From: Oscillospiraceae bacterium
GTDB lineage: Bacteria > Bacillota > Clostridia > Oscillospirales > Ruminococcaceae
Assembly: GCA_016303195.1 (NCBI GenBank)
Contig: JAEDMD010000123.1
Location: 1-6,195 of the forward strand
Length of the DNA stretch: 6,195 bases
Direction of reading: 5' to 3'
Positions 1 through 5,435 of this stretch are shown piece by piece. The position numbers and the translations under genes are program-made. The number at the start of each line of letters is the position of its first letter. Positions within the stretch are counted from its first letter, which is position 1. Under the pieces are notes generated by a model. It did not search any database. It was not told where the DNA came from and saw only the letters and a program-made list of their open reading frames with translations.

Positions 1-55
1 TTGGAAACCCGATGTTTGAGTTTCAGGCTTGATTCAAACTTTTTTGACAGACTGA

Positions 56-78
56 CAGGGCGGATATTATCCGCCCTG
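56..78 (-). terminator. Hairpin downstream of the acetyltransferase gene, possible terminator
   Basis: A perfect 10-bp inverted repeat (CAGGGCGGAT / ATCCGCCCTG, 3-nt loop) starts 7 bases past the stop codon of the minus-strand acetyltransferase gene. Read on the minus strand, it is not followed directly by a T run. A short T-rich stretch comes only about 10 bases later, so it may be a weak terminator or an mRNA 3' stabilising hairpin. The remaining bases 1-55 contain no gene or motif I can support. Confidence 0.5.
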
Positions 79-85
79 CTTACCT

Positions 86-679
86 CTATTCGCTATACAT
101 GGGATAGCGTTTTTTGTCGGCTTCGGTGATCTGCCTTATCACTCTGGCAGGAACGCCTGTTGCAATGACATTTGATGGTATACTGCGTGTTACGACGCTT
201 CCTGCACCGATGACAACGTTGTCGCCGATGGTAACTCCGCCAAGAACTATCACTCCTGCGCCGAACCAGACATTATTTCCCACAGTGATGGGAAGTGCCA
301 CTTCAAGCCCTGCATTGCGCTGTTGAGCGTCGATTGCGTGTTCGGCTGTGGTGAAAATGCAGTTCGGTGCAATGAATACATGGTTGCCGAATCTGACCTT
401 TCCGCCGTCAAGTATCTGGCAATTGTGGTTTGCGAAAAAGTAGTCGCCGACGGTGGTATTATAGCCGTAATCGCACCAGAAAGGCGCATTTATGGTGACT
501 TCAGCGCCCATTTTTCCGAGTATCCTGCCAAGTATCTCACGCTGTTCATCTCTCTGCGACGGTCTTATCTGATTGAATTCATAACAAAGATCATTGCATT
601 TTCCTATCTCCGCAACAAGGTCTTTGTCATAGTTGGCATCGTAAAGATAGCCAAGATCACGTTTTTCTTTTTCGGTCAT
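86..679 (-). CDS. Maltose/galactoside O-acetyltransferase family protein (hexapeptide-repeat acyltransferase)
   Basis: Cytoplasmic acetyl-CoA-dependent sugar O-acetyltransferase of the LacA/Maa/NodL type, 197 residues, close to the usual family length of about 185-205. The N-terminal helical Mac domain covers about residues 4-55. From about residue 58 the left-handed beta-helix repeats run to about 185, with imperfect hexapeptides such as VTIGDNVVIGAGSVV. The catalytic histidine of this family lies in the TAxHPxD motif; here it is H114 in TTAEHAID, with Ala replacing the usual Pro. The end GVPARVIRQI is typical. Two ATG codons are possible. The upstream one (685) abuts the AAGGAG site with no spacing, so the one at 679, with a 6-base spacer, is preferred. 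The gene is second in an operon with the methyltransferase; the Shine-Dalgarno overlaps that gene's stop, suggesting translational coupling. The family is certain; the actual sugar acceptor is unknown, and maa and lacA cannot be told apart here. Confidence 0.93.
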   Translation of the reverse strand: MTEKEKRDLGYLYDANYDKDLVAEIGKCNDLCYEFNQIRPSQRDEQREILGRILGKMGAEVTINAPFWCDYGYNTTVGDYFFANHNCQILDGGKVRFGNHVFIAPNCIFTTAEHAIDAQQRNAGLEVALPITVGNNVWFGAGVIVLGGVTIGDNVVIGAGSVVTRSIPSNVIATGVPARVIRQITEADKKRYPMYSE

Positions 680-685
680 AGTCAT

Positions 686-691
686 CTCCTT
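686..691 (-). promoter_or_regulatory. Shine-Dalgarno overlapping upstream stop codon
   Basis: AAGGAG on the minus strand overlaps the TAA stop (690-692) of the methyltransferase gene and lies 6 bases before the ATG at 679. It decides the start of the acetyltransferase, because the ATG at 685 has zero spacing. It also implies that ribosomes finishing the first gene can re-initiate on the second. Confidence 0.75.
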
Positions 692-1361
692 ACCATATGA
701 ATGGTATCAGTCTGTGTTTTACTTTCTGTTTGTACTCTGTGTAGCCTTTTAGTCCCTGTTCGAGGACTTTTTCTTCATTTTTGAAGCGCTTTGCTATTAT
801 TATCGGATATATGAGGAAGATCACGAACGATATCAGCGAACCGAGTATTATAGGTATCGACAGAAACATCATCACTGTTGCCGAATACATGGGATGGCGG
901 ACGATGCCGTAAAGTCCTGTGCTGACTACCTCCTGATTTTCCTGAACCTCGATAGTTCTCGATAAATAAGCATTTTCACGCATAACTTCTGCGTACATTG
1001 CGTATGAGAGCAGAAAAAGCACCGCTCCGATAATGACTGCCCATTTCGGGAGCATCAGCCATCCGAATCGGAAATTCAGACCTGCTGTTATAAAGCCTGC
1101 CAGAAACATTATTCCGCTGAGCGCCACAACTTCTTTCTGCTCCGATTCCTTTTCTTTGGAATCAAGGCGCTTTTTCAGAAGTTCAGGCTCTTTCCGAAGC
1201 ATGACAGTCCCCATTATCAGCATGGGAATGAACAGCAATGCCATGAAAAGCCAGCCGTTTGCGTATGCGAATGTTCCCGCAGGAAGAAATACGATGAGCA
1301 TTACCACTATTACCCCAATCAAAAATTTGGCAAGCCCCTGTCTGATAAGATCCTTATTCAT
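690..1361 (-). CDS. Isoprenylcysteine carboxyl methyltransferase (ICMT/PEMT) family membrane protein
   Basis: Integral membrane, probably SAM-dependent, methyltransferase of the STE14/ICMT-like superfamily, 223 residues. Hydrophobic segments appear at about residues 10-28, 36-54, 80-98, 104-124 and a long one at 160-190. The family signature is clear in the C-terminal half: GLYGIVRHPMYSA at 149-161, with the RHPxY core at R155-Y159, then an acidic pair E196/E197 and the ending GYTEYKQKVKHRLIPFIW, matching the usual E..Y..Y...V..RLIP tail that closes the SAM pocket. Bacterial members lack prenylated-protein substrates and their acceptors are mostly unknown; phospholipid or small-molecule methylation is possible. 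The start ATG at 1361 has an AGGGG site at 1370-1374 with an 8-base spacer. I found no strong promoter in the AT-rich leader; the MITE-like element begins only 56 bases upstream. First gene of a two-gene operon with the acetyltransferase. Confidence 0.88.
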   Translation of the reverse strand: MNKDLIRQGLAKFLIGVIVVMLIVFLPAGTFAYANGWLFMALLFIPMLIMGTVMLRKEPELLKKRLDSKEKESEQKEVVALSGIMFLAGFITAGLNFRFGWLMLPKWAVIIGAVLFLLSYAMYAEVMRENAYLSRTIEVQENQEVVSTGLYGIVRHPMYSATVMMFLSIPIILGSLISFVIFLIYPIIIAKRFKNEEKVLEQGLKGYTEYKQKVKHRLIPFIW

Positions 1362-1417
1362 TTTTTATTCCCCTTTTTATCCCTATAATATTGATTTATT
1401 ACCTATTGAATTATAGA

Positions 1418-1642
1418 GCAACAGCATTTACTTTTTGGCGGTAAAGCATATTTCTTGAGAAACGTCCGTAAAGCATCGCTGCGCTTGCTTTACTGCTTTG
1501 TCAGGGGGACGCTGTCTCCTAACAGGAGCCCGTCCCCTCTGTCAGCTACGCTGACATCTCCCCACACTGTGGGGAGTCACCCTTGACCCCAGAAATGCCG
1601 CCTTCGGCGGTTTTATTATTTTAAAAAAGAAAATGCTGTTGC
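1418..1642. mobile_element. MITE-like structured repeat with terminal inverted repeats
   Basis: Non-coding 225-bp element filling most of the 1362-1657 gap. Its ends are 19-bp inverted repeats with one mismatch: GCAACAGCATTTACTTTTT at 1418-1436, and the complement of GCAACAGCATTTTCTTTTT at 1624-1642. The interior is a chain of hairpins: TAAAGC...GCTTTA near 1470-1493, GTCAGC-tac-GCTGAC at 1541-1555, a perfect 9-bp stem CTCCCCACA/TGTGGGGAG at 1558-1576, and CCGCC-ttc-GGCGG at 1598-1610 followed by T-rich sequence. There is no open frame of note and no clear target-site duplication. A 48-bp copy of its right end recurs at 4458-4505, which shows it is a repeat family. The last hairpin may also end transcription from the nuclease gene on its right. 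The MITE assignment is inference from the structure. Confidence 0.65.
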
Positions 1643-1657
1643 CGTGATCAGATTATT

Positions 1658-3256
1658 TTACAGCTTAAAATCGTCATACAACATATTCAGCGCTTCTGTC
1701 AGCCTTCGCATATCCGCATATGTTCTGCCGTCGGATTCCTTGATAAGTGCCGCAAGTCTGTCCGATGCCGCAAGAAGTTCCGTATACGCAGGGCTGAAAT
1801 TGGCTGTATTCCTGTTCTTCTTCGGAACAAGCACAGGTTCGGCATCTATTGTGACAACACCCTCGCCGATATCAAATTCCGCTCCGCTGTACGGAACATA
1901 AACGTCCGCACCAAGTTCCTCACGGAGTCGCTGACCGAATGATTCAGCAGAGCTTGCTTCACCGTGATTTATGAAGAATTTCTTCACTCCCTTGATGGAC
2001 TTAGCCCAGTTCATAAGGCCGTTGACATCCGCATGGCCGCTGACACCCGGAAGCTGTTTGATATGAGCGGCAACTTTTACAGTTTCACCGAACAGCTTTA
2101 CACGCTTTGCCCCCTCGATAAGGGCACGGCCGAGGGTATTTCCTGCCTGATAGCCCACGAAAAGGATCGTATTCGCCTTGACCCACAGGTTATGCTTGAG
2201 ATGGTGCTTGATACGTCCTGCCTCGCACATACCGCTGGCTGAGATTATTACCTTCGGACGGCTGTCGCTGTTGATGGCACGTGAATCGTCGCTGGAGACA
2301 GTTCTGATGAGGTCATCGAAAAACAGCGGATTTATGCCCTGACGGACAAAGCTGAGGGCTTCCTCATCATAACAGCTTTCACGGTTGCTGATGAAGATAT
2401 CCGTTGCTTCGTTGGCGAGAGGACTATCCACATAAACGGGGAATCCGTCATGATTCTTAACAAGTCCCCCTACTTTTATCTTTCGCAGAAAATAGAGCAT
2501 TTCCTGAGTTCTGCCGACTGCAAATGACGGGATTATGACACTTCCGCCACGGTCAAAAGTCTCCTGCAATACCTGAGCGAGAGCGGTGACATAATCGGTC
2601 GGGCGGTCATGGACACGGTTTCCGTAGGTGGATTCCATGATAACATAGTCGGCTTCATCGACGAACTGAGGGTCACGGATGAGAGGCTGGTCGATATTTC
2701 CGATATCTCCCGAAAATACCAGCTTTCTGGTAACTCCGTCCTCGGTCAGTGTGAGGATAATGCTTGCAGAGCCGAGAAGATGGCCTGCATCACGGAAATA
2801 AACGGAGATACCATCGCTTATCTCCACAGCAGTTTCATATTTATGAGGAACGAACAGCTCGATAGCACCGAGAGCGTCATCCATTGTATAAAGCGGTTCA
2901 TATGGTTCTTCACCACGGCGCTCAGCCTTTCTGCTTCGCCATTCCGCTTCAAATTCCTGAATATGTGCGCTGTCACGAAGCATGACACTGCAAAGATTTG
3001 AAGTAGCTTCGGTAGCGTGTATCTCGCCCTTGAAACCGCCTGCATAGAGCAGTGGGAGAAGTCCCGAATGGTCGATATGAGCGTGTGTGAGCAGTACAAA
3101 ATCTATATTGCCGGGAGCGGTGGGTATCTGGACATTCTCATAAACGTCCTCGCCCTGTTCCATGCCGAAATCTATGAGAAATTTCTTACCGCAGGCTTCG
3201 ATATAAGTACAGCTTCCTGTGACCTCGTGGTCAGCACCGATAAACATCATTTTCAT
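1658..3256 (-). CDS. Metallo-beta-lactamase/beta-CASP ribonuclease (CPSF/YSH1-like, RMMBL domain)
   Basis: Zinc-dependent RNA-processing nuclease of the beta-CASP family (CPSF73-like, as in Thermus TTHA0252), probably cytoplasmic, 532 residues. All motifs are present: D29 in FLIDFG, HAHIDH at 58-63 (two-zinc site), H159 in DAGHLLGS, D184 in FSGDIG, the beta-CASP acidic residue E208 in ESTYG, motif B H407 in SGHAD and motif C H430 in FINHGE. The SASGMCEAGR block at about 338-347 is typical of the beta-CASP domain. About 70 C-terminal residues (465-532) extend beyond the core and look helical; many bacterial members are nearer 430-470. An upstream GTG (3265) overlaps the AGAGGTG ribosome site, so the ATG at 3256, 6 bases behind AGGTG, is the start. 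It has its own promoter and appears monocistronic. It is distinct from RNase J, which is longer with a different C-terminus. Endo- versus exonuclease activity and targets are unknown. Confidence 0.93.
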   Translation of the reverse strand: MKMMFIGADHEVTGSCTYIEACGKKFLIDFGMEQGEDVYENVQIPTAPGNIDFVLLTHAHIDHSGLLPLLYAGGFKGEIHATEATSNLCSVMLRDSAHIQEFEAEWRSRKAERRGEEPYEPLYTMDDALGAIELFVPHKYETAVEISDGISVYFRDAGHLLGSASIILTLTEDGVTRKLVFSGDIGNIDQPLIRDPQFVDEADYVIMESTYGNRVHDRPTDYVTALAQVLQETFDRGGSVIIPSFAVGRTQEMLYFLRKIKVGGLVKNHDGFPVYVDSPLANEATDIFISNRESCYDEEALSFVRQGINPLFFDDLIRTVSSDDSRAINSDSRPKVIISASGMCEAGRIKHHLKHNLWVKANTILFVGYQAGNTLGRALIEGAKRVKLFGETVKVAAHIKQLPGVSGHADVNGLMNWAKSIKGVKKFFINHGEASSAESFGQRLREELGADVYVPYSGAEFDIGEGVVTIDAEPVLVPKKNRNTANFSPAYTELLAASDRLAALIKESDGRTYADMRRLTEALNMLYDDFKL

Positions 3257-3308
3257 AAAATGCACCTCTTTTTTTGGTATGGATAGTGAAATTGTGATGT
3301 ATAGTATA

Positions 3309-3337
3309 ATTATAACACATTTTCACTCATTTGTCTA
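3309..3337 (-). promoter_or_regulatory. Sigma-A type promoter of the beta-CASP nuclease gene
   Basis: On the minus strand, a -35 box TAGACA (3337-3332) and a perfect -10 box TATAAT (3314-3309) are separated by exactly 17 bases. Transcription would start near 3302, giving a leader of about 45 bases that contains the AGAGGTG ribosome site. The surrounding DNA is AT-rich, which raises the chance of accidental matches, but the spacing and position fit well. Confidence 0.7.
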
Positions 3338-3356
3338 TATCTATTTATGAAAAATC

Positions 3357-3466
3357 CACGCAAATTAATTTTTTTGATTATAAATGTTATTTTGTAGGGG
3401 CTGCCTTTGGCAGTCCTTACACAGCTTTAATGAATAAAAAAGGACGGCCAATGGCCGTCCCTACAA
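3357..3466. repeat. GTAGGGG-type palindromic intergenic repeat, copy 1
   Basis: Short non-coding repeat bounded internally by TTGTAGGGG (3392-3400) and CCCTACAA (3459-3466) in inverted orientation, enclosing two hairpins: CTGCC-ttt-GGCAG and GGACGGCCA-a-TGGCCGTCC. The AT-rich 44 bases at 3357-3400 align without gaps to 4519-4562 with 7 mismatches, so the repeat unit includes that left arm. The rest of the gap (3467-3517) shows nothing else. Confidence 0.7.
3436..3460 (-). terminator. Rho-independent terminator of the small membrane protein gene
   Basis: On the minus strand a 9-bp GC-rich stem (GGACGGCCA / TGGCCGTCC, 3442-3460) is followed at once by six T residues (3441-3436). This is a canonical intrinsic terminator about 58 bases past the stop of the minus-strand gene at 3518. 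It lies inside a palindromic repeat, so the repeat appears to serve as the terminator and also insulates the downstream nuclease promoter. Confidence 0.75.
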
Positions 3467-3517
3467 ATTAAATCCGTCCACGTAAGCGGACACCGCAATT
3501 ATTATTTATTCATTGAT

Positions 3518-3685
3518 TCAGATTCCGCAGTCCTCATAGTCTTTCCATCGCTCGTCATACATCTTGTTGCTCCAGTTCTTGAAAAGGATATATGCAACAG
3601 AAGCTATTGCAAGGAATATTGCTCCCAGAACAGGAAGCGACTCTCTGAGCATCCTGCGCTCCGAATATTTTTCTTTACGGCTCAT
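3518..3685 (-). CDS. Small single-pass membrane protein, unknown function
   Basis: Predicted 55-residue protein that I do not recognise. A basic N-terminus (MSRKEKYSERRM) is followed by one hydrophobic segment at about residues 17-35 and a short charged tail ending WKDYEDCGI. The charge bias suggests the N-terminus faces the cytoplasm and the tail lies outside. There is no lipobox or signal-peptidase site. The frame stays open to a GTG at 3793, but a consensus promoter lies inside that extension (3744-3772), so the ATG at 3685 is the credible start, with an AAGGA/GGATGG ribosome site upstream. It has its own promoter and its own terminator (3436-3460), which makes a real, independently expressed gene more likely than a chance frame. 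Confidence 0.65.
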   Translation of the reverse strand: MSRKEKYSERRMLRESLPVLGAIFLAIASVAYILFKNWSNKMYDERWKDYEDCGI

Positions 3686-3743
3686 ATACCATCCATCCTT
3701 TACTGTTTCATTCCGTCTTACGACAGTTTCAGTTAACACAATT

Positions 3744-3772
3744 ATTATATACTGTATCCGCAGAAAAGTCAA
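3744..3772 (-). promoter_or_regulatory. Strong sigma-A type promoter of the small membrane protein gene
   Basis: On the minus strand, a -35 box TTGACT (3772-3767) and a -10 box TATAAT (3749-3744) are separated by exactly 17 bases. Start of transcription would fall near 3737, about 50 bases before the ATG at 3685. It fixes the translation start, since the longer open frame begins upstream of the promoter. Confidence 0.8.
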
Positions 3773-3875
3773 GGATTTTTTATGCATTTTCACCTTATTA
3801 TCAAGGTTATTTCCACTTTATTTCGACGTAAATATAATTATATTTAAGTTATACTGTCAGTATTTACAATATCCG

Positions 3876-4454
3876 TCACTCTGCAAGACTGTCGCAAAGA
3901 CCTGCAAATATGGTCAGAGCGGTCTTTTCCTGATATTCGTCAGTATTCAGCAGAGCCGCCTCCTCAGGATTTGACAGGAAGCCGCATTCCGCCATAACAG
4001 TGGGATTCTTGCTGTAATAGCAAAGAAAAAGCTCCTTGCCGCATTCCTTTATCTCACGGTCATTGTCAGGCTGCAAAAGTGTGGCAAATCGGTTCTGGAG
4101 CGCCCTTGCAAGCCGTTCGCTCCCCCTCTGCTCATCGGAATAGAACATCTGCGCCCCCTTGTATACAGGATCGGTGAACTGATTCTGATGGATGGAAATG
4201 CAGACAGCATTTTTCTCACTGTTGAATATCTCAAGTCTGTTGTCCATGTCGGAGCTTTTCTGTGCCGCAATGCCCTCGATGCCCTTGTCATGGATGGAAA
4301 TGTCACTGTCTCTTGTGACCTTTACATCGAAACCGCTGACGGTAAGAATATCACGCAGTTTCAGCAGTATACCGAGGTTTATGCCCTTTTCGGGAACTCC
4401 CTCCGCCGAAACGCATCCGCCGTCTATGCCGCCATGTGGCAGCTCAACAAAAAC
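3876..4454 (-). pseudogene. cwlD: N-acetylmuramoyl-L-alanine amidase (CwlD-like), 5'-truncated
   Basis: Amidase_3 enzyme resembling CwlD, which in spore formers strips peptides from muramic acid so that cortex muramic-delta-lactam can form. The frame runs 192 codons from an in-frame TGA (4455-4457) to the stop, with no ATG, GTG or TTG at a sensible place; the first ATG (4247) falls after essential residues. Counting from 4454, the zinc ligands H7 (PHGG), E22 (GVPEKGINL) and H89 (SIHQN) and the catalytic E156 (MAECGFLSN) are all kept, as are the CwlD-like VTRDSDISIHDKG and LLQPDN. Missing are the signal peptide, the start codon and the DPG of DPGHGG: VFVELPHGG stands where V-V-L-DPGHGG is expected. 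The break lies directly against a repeat fragment (4458-4505), and no 5' part is found further upstream. The rest is free of stops, so the loss looks recent. An assembly join or a non-standard start is the alternative. Very short ATG-initiated translation from 4247 would be inactive. Confidence 0.8.
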
Positions 4455-4457
4455 TCA

Positions 4458-4505
4458 GCCGCCTTCGGCGGTTTCTATTATTTTAAAAAAGTAAATGCTG
4501 TTGCC
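4458..4505 (+). repeat. Right-end fragment of the MITE-like element
   Basis: These 48 bases match 1597-1643 with one substitution and one inserted base. They contain the CCGCC-ttc-GGCGG hairpin (4459-4471), the AT-rich spacer and the terminal inverted repeat ending in AATGCTGTTGCC. The left three quarters of the element are absent; the fragment joins directly to the broken start of cwlD. On the minus strand the hairpin is followed by GAGTTTTTG, so it may act as a weak terminator for transcription arriving from the gene at 4664-5056. Confidence 0.75.
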
Positions 4506-4518
4506 CTGAGAGGAGGAA

Positions 4519-4658
4519 CACGTAAATCAATTTGGTCGATTATACATATTATTTTGTAGGGGACGGCGTCCCCGACGTCCCCTTGCTGCGATTTATGGTG
4601 TGGGCTGTCGGAGACGCCAGCCCCTACAATTTTGCTTTTACATTCGGCATATTATTTT
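4519..4658. repeat. GTAGGGG-type palindromic intergenic repeat, copy 2
   Basis: The left arm 4519-4562 is homologous to 3357-3400. Inverted ends TTGTAGGGG (4554-4562) and CCCCTACAA (4621-4629) enclose nested palindromes (GGGGAC...GTCCCC; GGGCTG...CAGCCC). The right portion 4577-4658 recurs as a direct repeat at 5150-5240. An 11-base word CATATTATTTT occurs on both sides (4545-4555 and 4648-4658); it could be a target duplication, but part of it also belongs to the repeat's own left arm. No gene is present from 4506 to 4663. Confidence 0.7.
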
Positions 4659-4663
4659 GAAAA

Positions 4664-5056
4664 TTATTTTATTGTATCTGCTTCATCAACATATTCGCAA
4701 TAAACATGATCCTGAATATTCTTCTGCATTATATCCAGAAATTCCGCAGGAAAGAAACAGCCCTCATTTTTGCATCTCTCAAAGGAATATGCCGCTTCTT
4801 CACAGTCATCCGAACCGAGCATCCAGACCAGTTTTCCGTCAGTGTCGCATATCTGTCCGCATCCGTCAAAATCATCATCGACAGCAAATGACAGCCTGCG
4901 TGTTTCAAATGCAGTTTTTTTCCTGTTTATTATCCTGCGGTCAAATTCCACCTCAACTTCACGCTTCTCATGCAATGCGTCAATAAGCTGAGAAAGTCCA
5001 TCCTTGTCCATTGTCATATAGACAGAACAGCGTCCTGTTCTTTTCATTCTTATCAT
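4664..5056 (-). CDS. Hypothetical protein, cysteine-rich and acidic, unrecognised family
   Basis: Predicted 130-residue soluble protein; I do not recognise the family. The N-terminus is basic (MIRMKRTGRC), followed by an amphipathic stretch DGLSQLIDALHE at 19-30 and a basic patch RRIINRKK at 40-47. An acidic C-terminal half holds DDDFDG at 60-65. Seven cysteines lie at about 10, 66, 70, 85, 95, 100 and 120, which could suggest metal binding but do not form a known motif. No signal peptide or membrane segment is seen. An earlier ATG exists at 5089 but lacks a ribosome site and overlaps the promoter's expected start point; the ATG at 5056 has AGGTGG at 5062-5067 with a 5-base spacer. A near-consensus promoter lies just upstream. 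The gene is flanked on both sides by direct copies of an intergenic repeat (4577-4658 and 5150-5240), so it may be a gained or losable accessory gene. Confidence 0.7.
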   Translation of the reverse strand: MIRMKRTGRCSVYMTMDKDGLSQLIDALHEKREVEVEFDRRIINRKKTAFETRRLSFAVDDDFDGCGQICDTDGKLVWMLGSDDCEEAAYSFERCKNEGCFFPAEFLDIMQKNIQDHVYCEYVDEADTIK

Positions 5057-5089
5057 AATTTCCACCTGCATTTCGCTTTTGATATTCAT

Positions 5090-5118
5090 ATTGTATCAAA
5101 GGTGAGGCTTGATGTCAA
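5090..5118 (-). promoter_or_regulatory. Near-consensus sigma-A promoter of the hypothetical gene
   Basis: On the minus strand, a perfect -35 box TTGACA (5118-5113) and a -10 box TACAAT (5095-5090) are separated by exactly 17 bases. The predicted transcript begins near 5083, leaving about 27 bases before the ATG at 5056, and excludes the upstream ATG at 5089 as a start. Confidence 0.82.
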
Positions 5119-5149
5119 TATTGATCTGCTTTCGCTCGCTGGCACTAAA

Positions 5150-5240
5150 GTCCCCTTGTTGCGATGTATGTTACCTATTGTGTGGGCTGTCGGAGACGCC
5201 AGCCCCTACAATTTTGTTTTTACATTCGGCATATTATTTT
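5150..5240. repeat. Direct copy of intergenic repeat, left end missing
   Basis: These 91 bases align with 4577-4658 in the same orientation, with three substitutions and one 9-base insertion (TTACCTATT). They include the GGGCTG...CAGCCC hairpin, the CCCCTACAA end and 29 further bases beyond it. The left TTGTAGGGG end is absent, so this copy cannot form the full palindrome. Between here and the small frame at 5304 I see only a strong Shine-Dalgarno and a TATAAT with no matching -35 box. Confidence 0.8.
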
Positions 5241-5303
5241 TTCCTGCGCTTTTCAAATAAAGGTCAAGCCCTGCCGCATATAATCAGATGGAGGTGAATT
5301 GAC

Positions 5304-5435
5304 ACGAAAACTGTAATTACCGCAATAAATTCGTTCAAGTCTGCGGACAGCGAACAACTGAAAAAAACCGTTACCGAAAAGATAATGAAACTGATACGCA
5401 GGGAGATGGACAAGACGAGGGAAGTTCTTATGTAA
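5304..5435 (+). CDS. Small recombinase-upstream frame with ACG in start position
   Basis: Possible 43-residue protein of unknown function just before the recombinase gene. A strong GGAGGTG site (5290-5296) is followed after 9 bases by ACG, then KTVITAINSFKSADSEQ, a lysine-rich helix-prone stretch LKKTVTEKIMKLIRREM and the end DKTREVLM. The in-frame TGA at 5295-5297 excludes a longer frame, and the nearby TTG (5299) opens a different frame that closes after five codons. The simplest reading is an ATG-to-ACG change that silences or weakens the gene, or a true rare ACG start. The stop lies 47 bases before the recombinase ATG on the same strand, so both are probably co-transcribed. Small proteins often sit beside large serine recombinases, but it does not look like TnpW. 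It could be a non-coding relic; the only internal ATG starts (K-L-I-R-R) lack a ribosome site. Confidence 0.45.
   Translation, partial: TKTVITAINSFKSADSEQLKKTVTEKIMKLIRREMDKTREVLM

Noticed and set aside
1033..1416. 127-codon plus-strand frame over the methyltransferase gene
   Set aside because: It mirrors the minus-strand methyltransferase, whose family motifs are clear, and shows no motif of its own.
1470..1576. Series of hairpins considered as a CRISPR array or riboswitch
   Set aside because: There are no regularly spaced identical repeats, and the stems differ from each other. The inverted ends and second partial copy fit an intergenic repeat better than a gene-linked riboswitch.
1598..1622. 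Plus-strand hairpin plus T-rich tail as an active terminator
   Set aside because: No plus-strand gene lies upstream of it. The minus-strand side has a poor T tail, so it is described as part of the repeat instead.
2609..3001. 130-codon plus-strand frame over the nuclease gene
   Set aside because: It is antisense to conserved beta-CASP motifs and shows no ribosome site or recognisable domain.
4049..4306. 85-codon minus-strand frame in another phase of the cwlD region
   Set aside because: It overlaps codons encoding conserved amidase residues in the true phase, and its composition is arginine/serine-rich shadow-like.
5279..5284. TATAAT as a -10 box for the recombinase operon
   Set aside because: No acceptable -35 box lies 16-18 bases upstream, and the transcript would start on or after the Shine-Dalgarno of the small frame.
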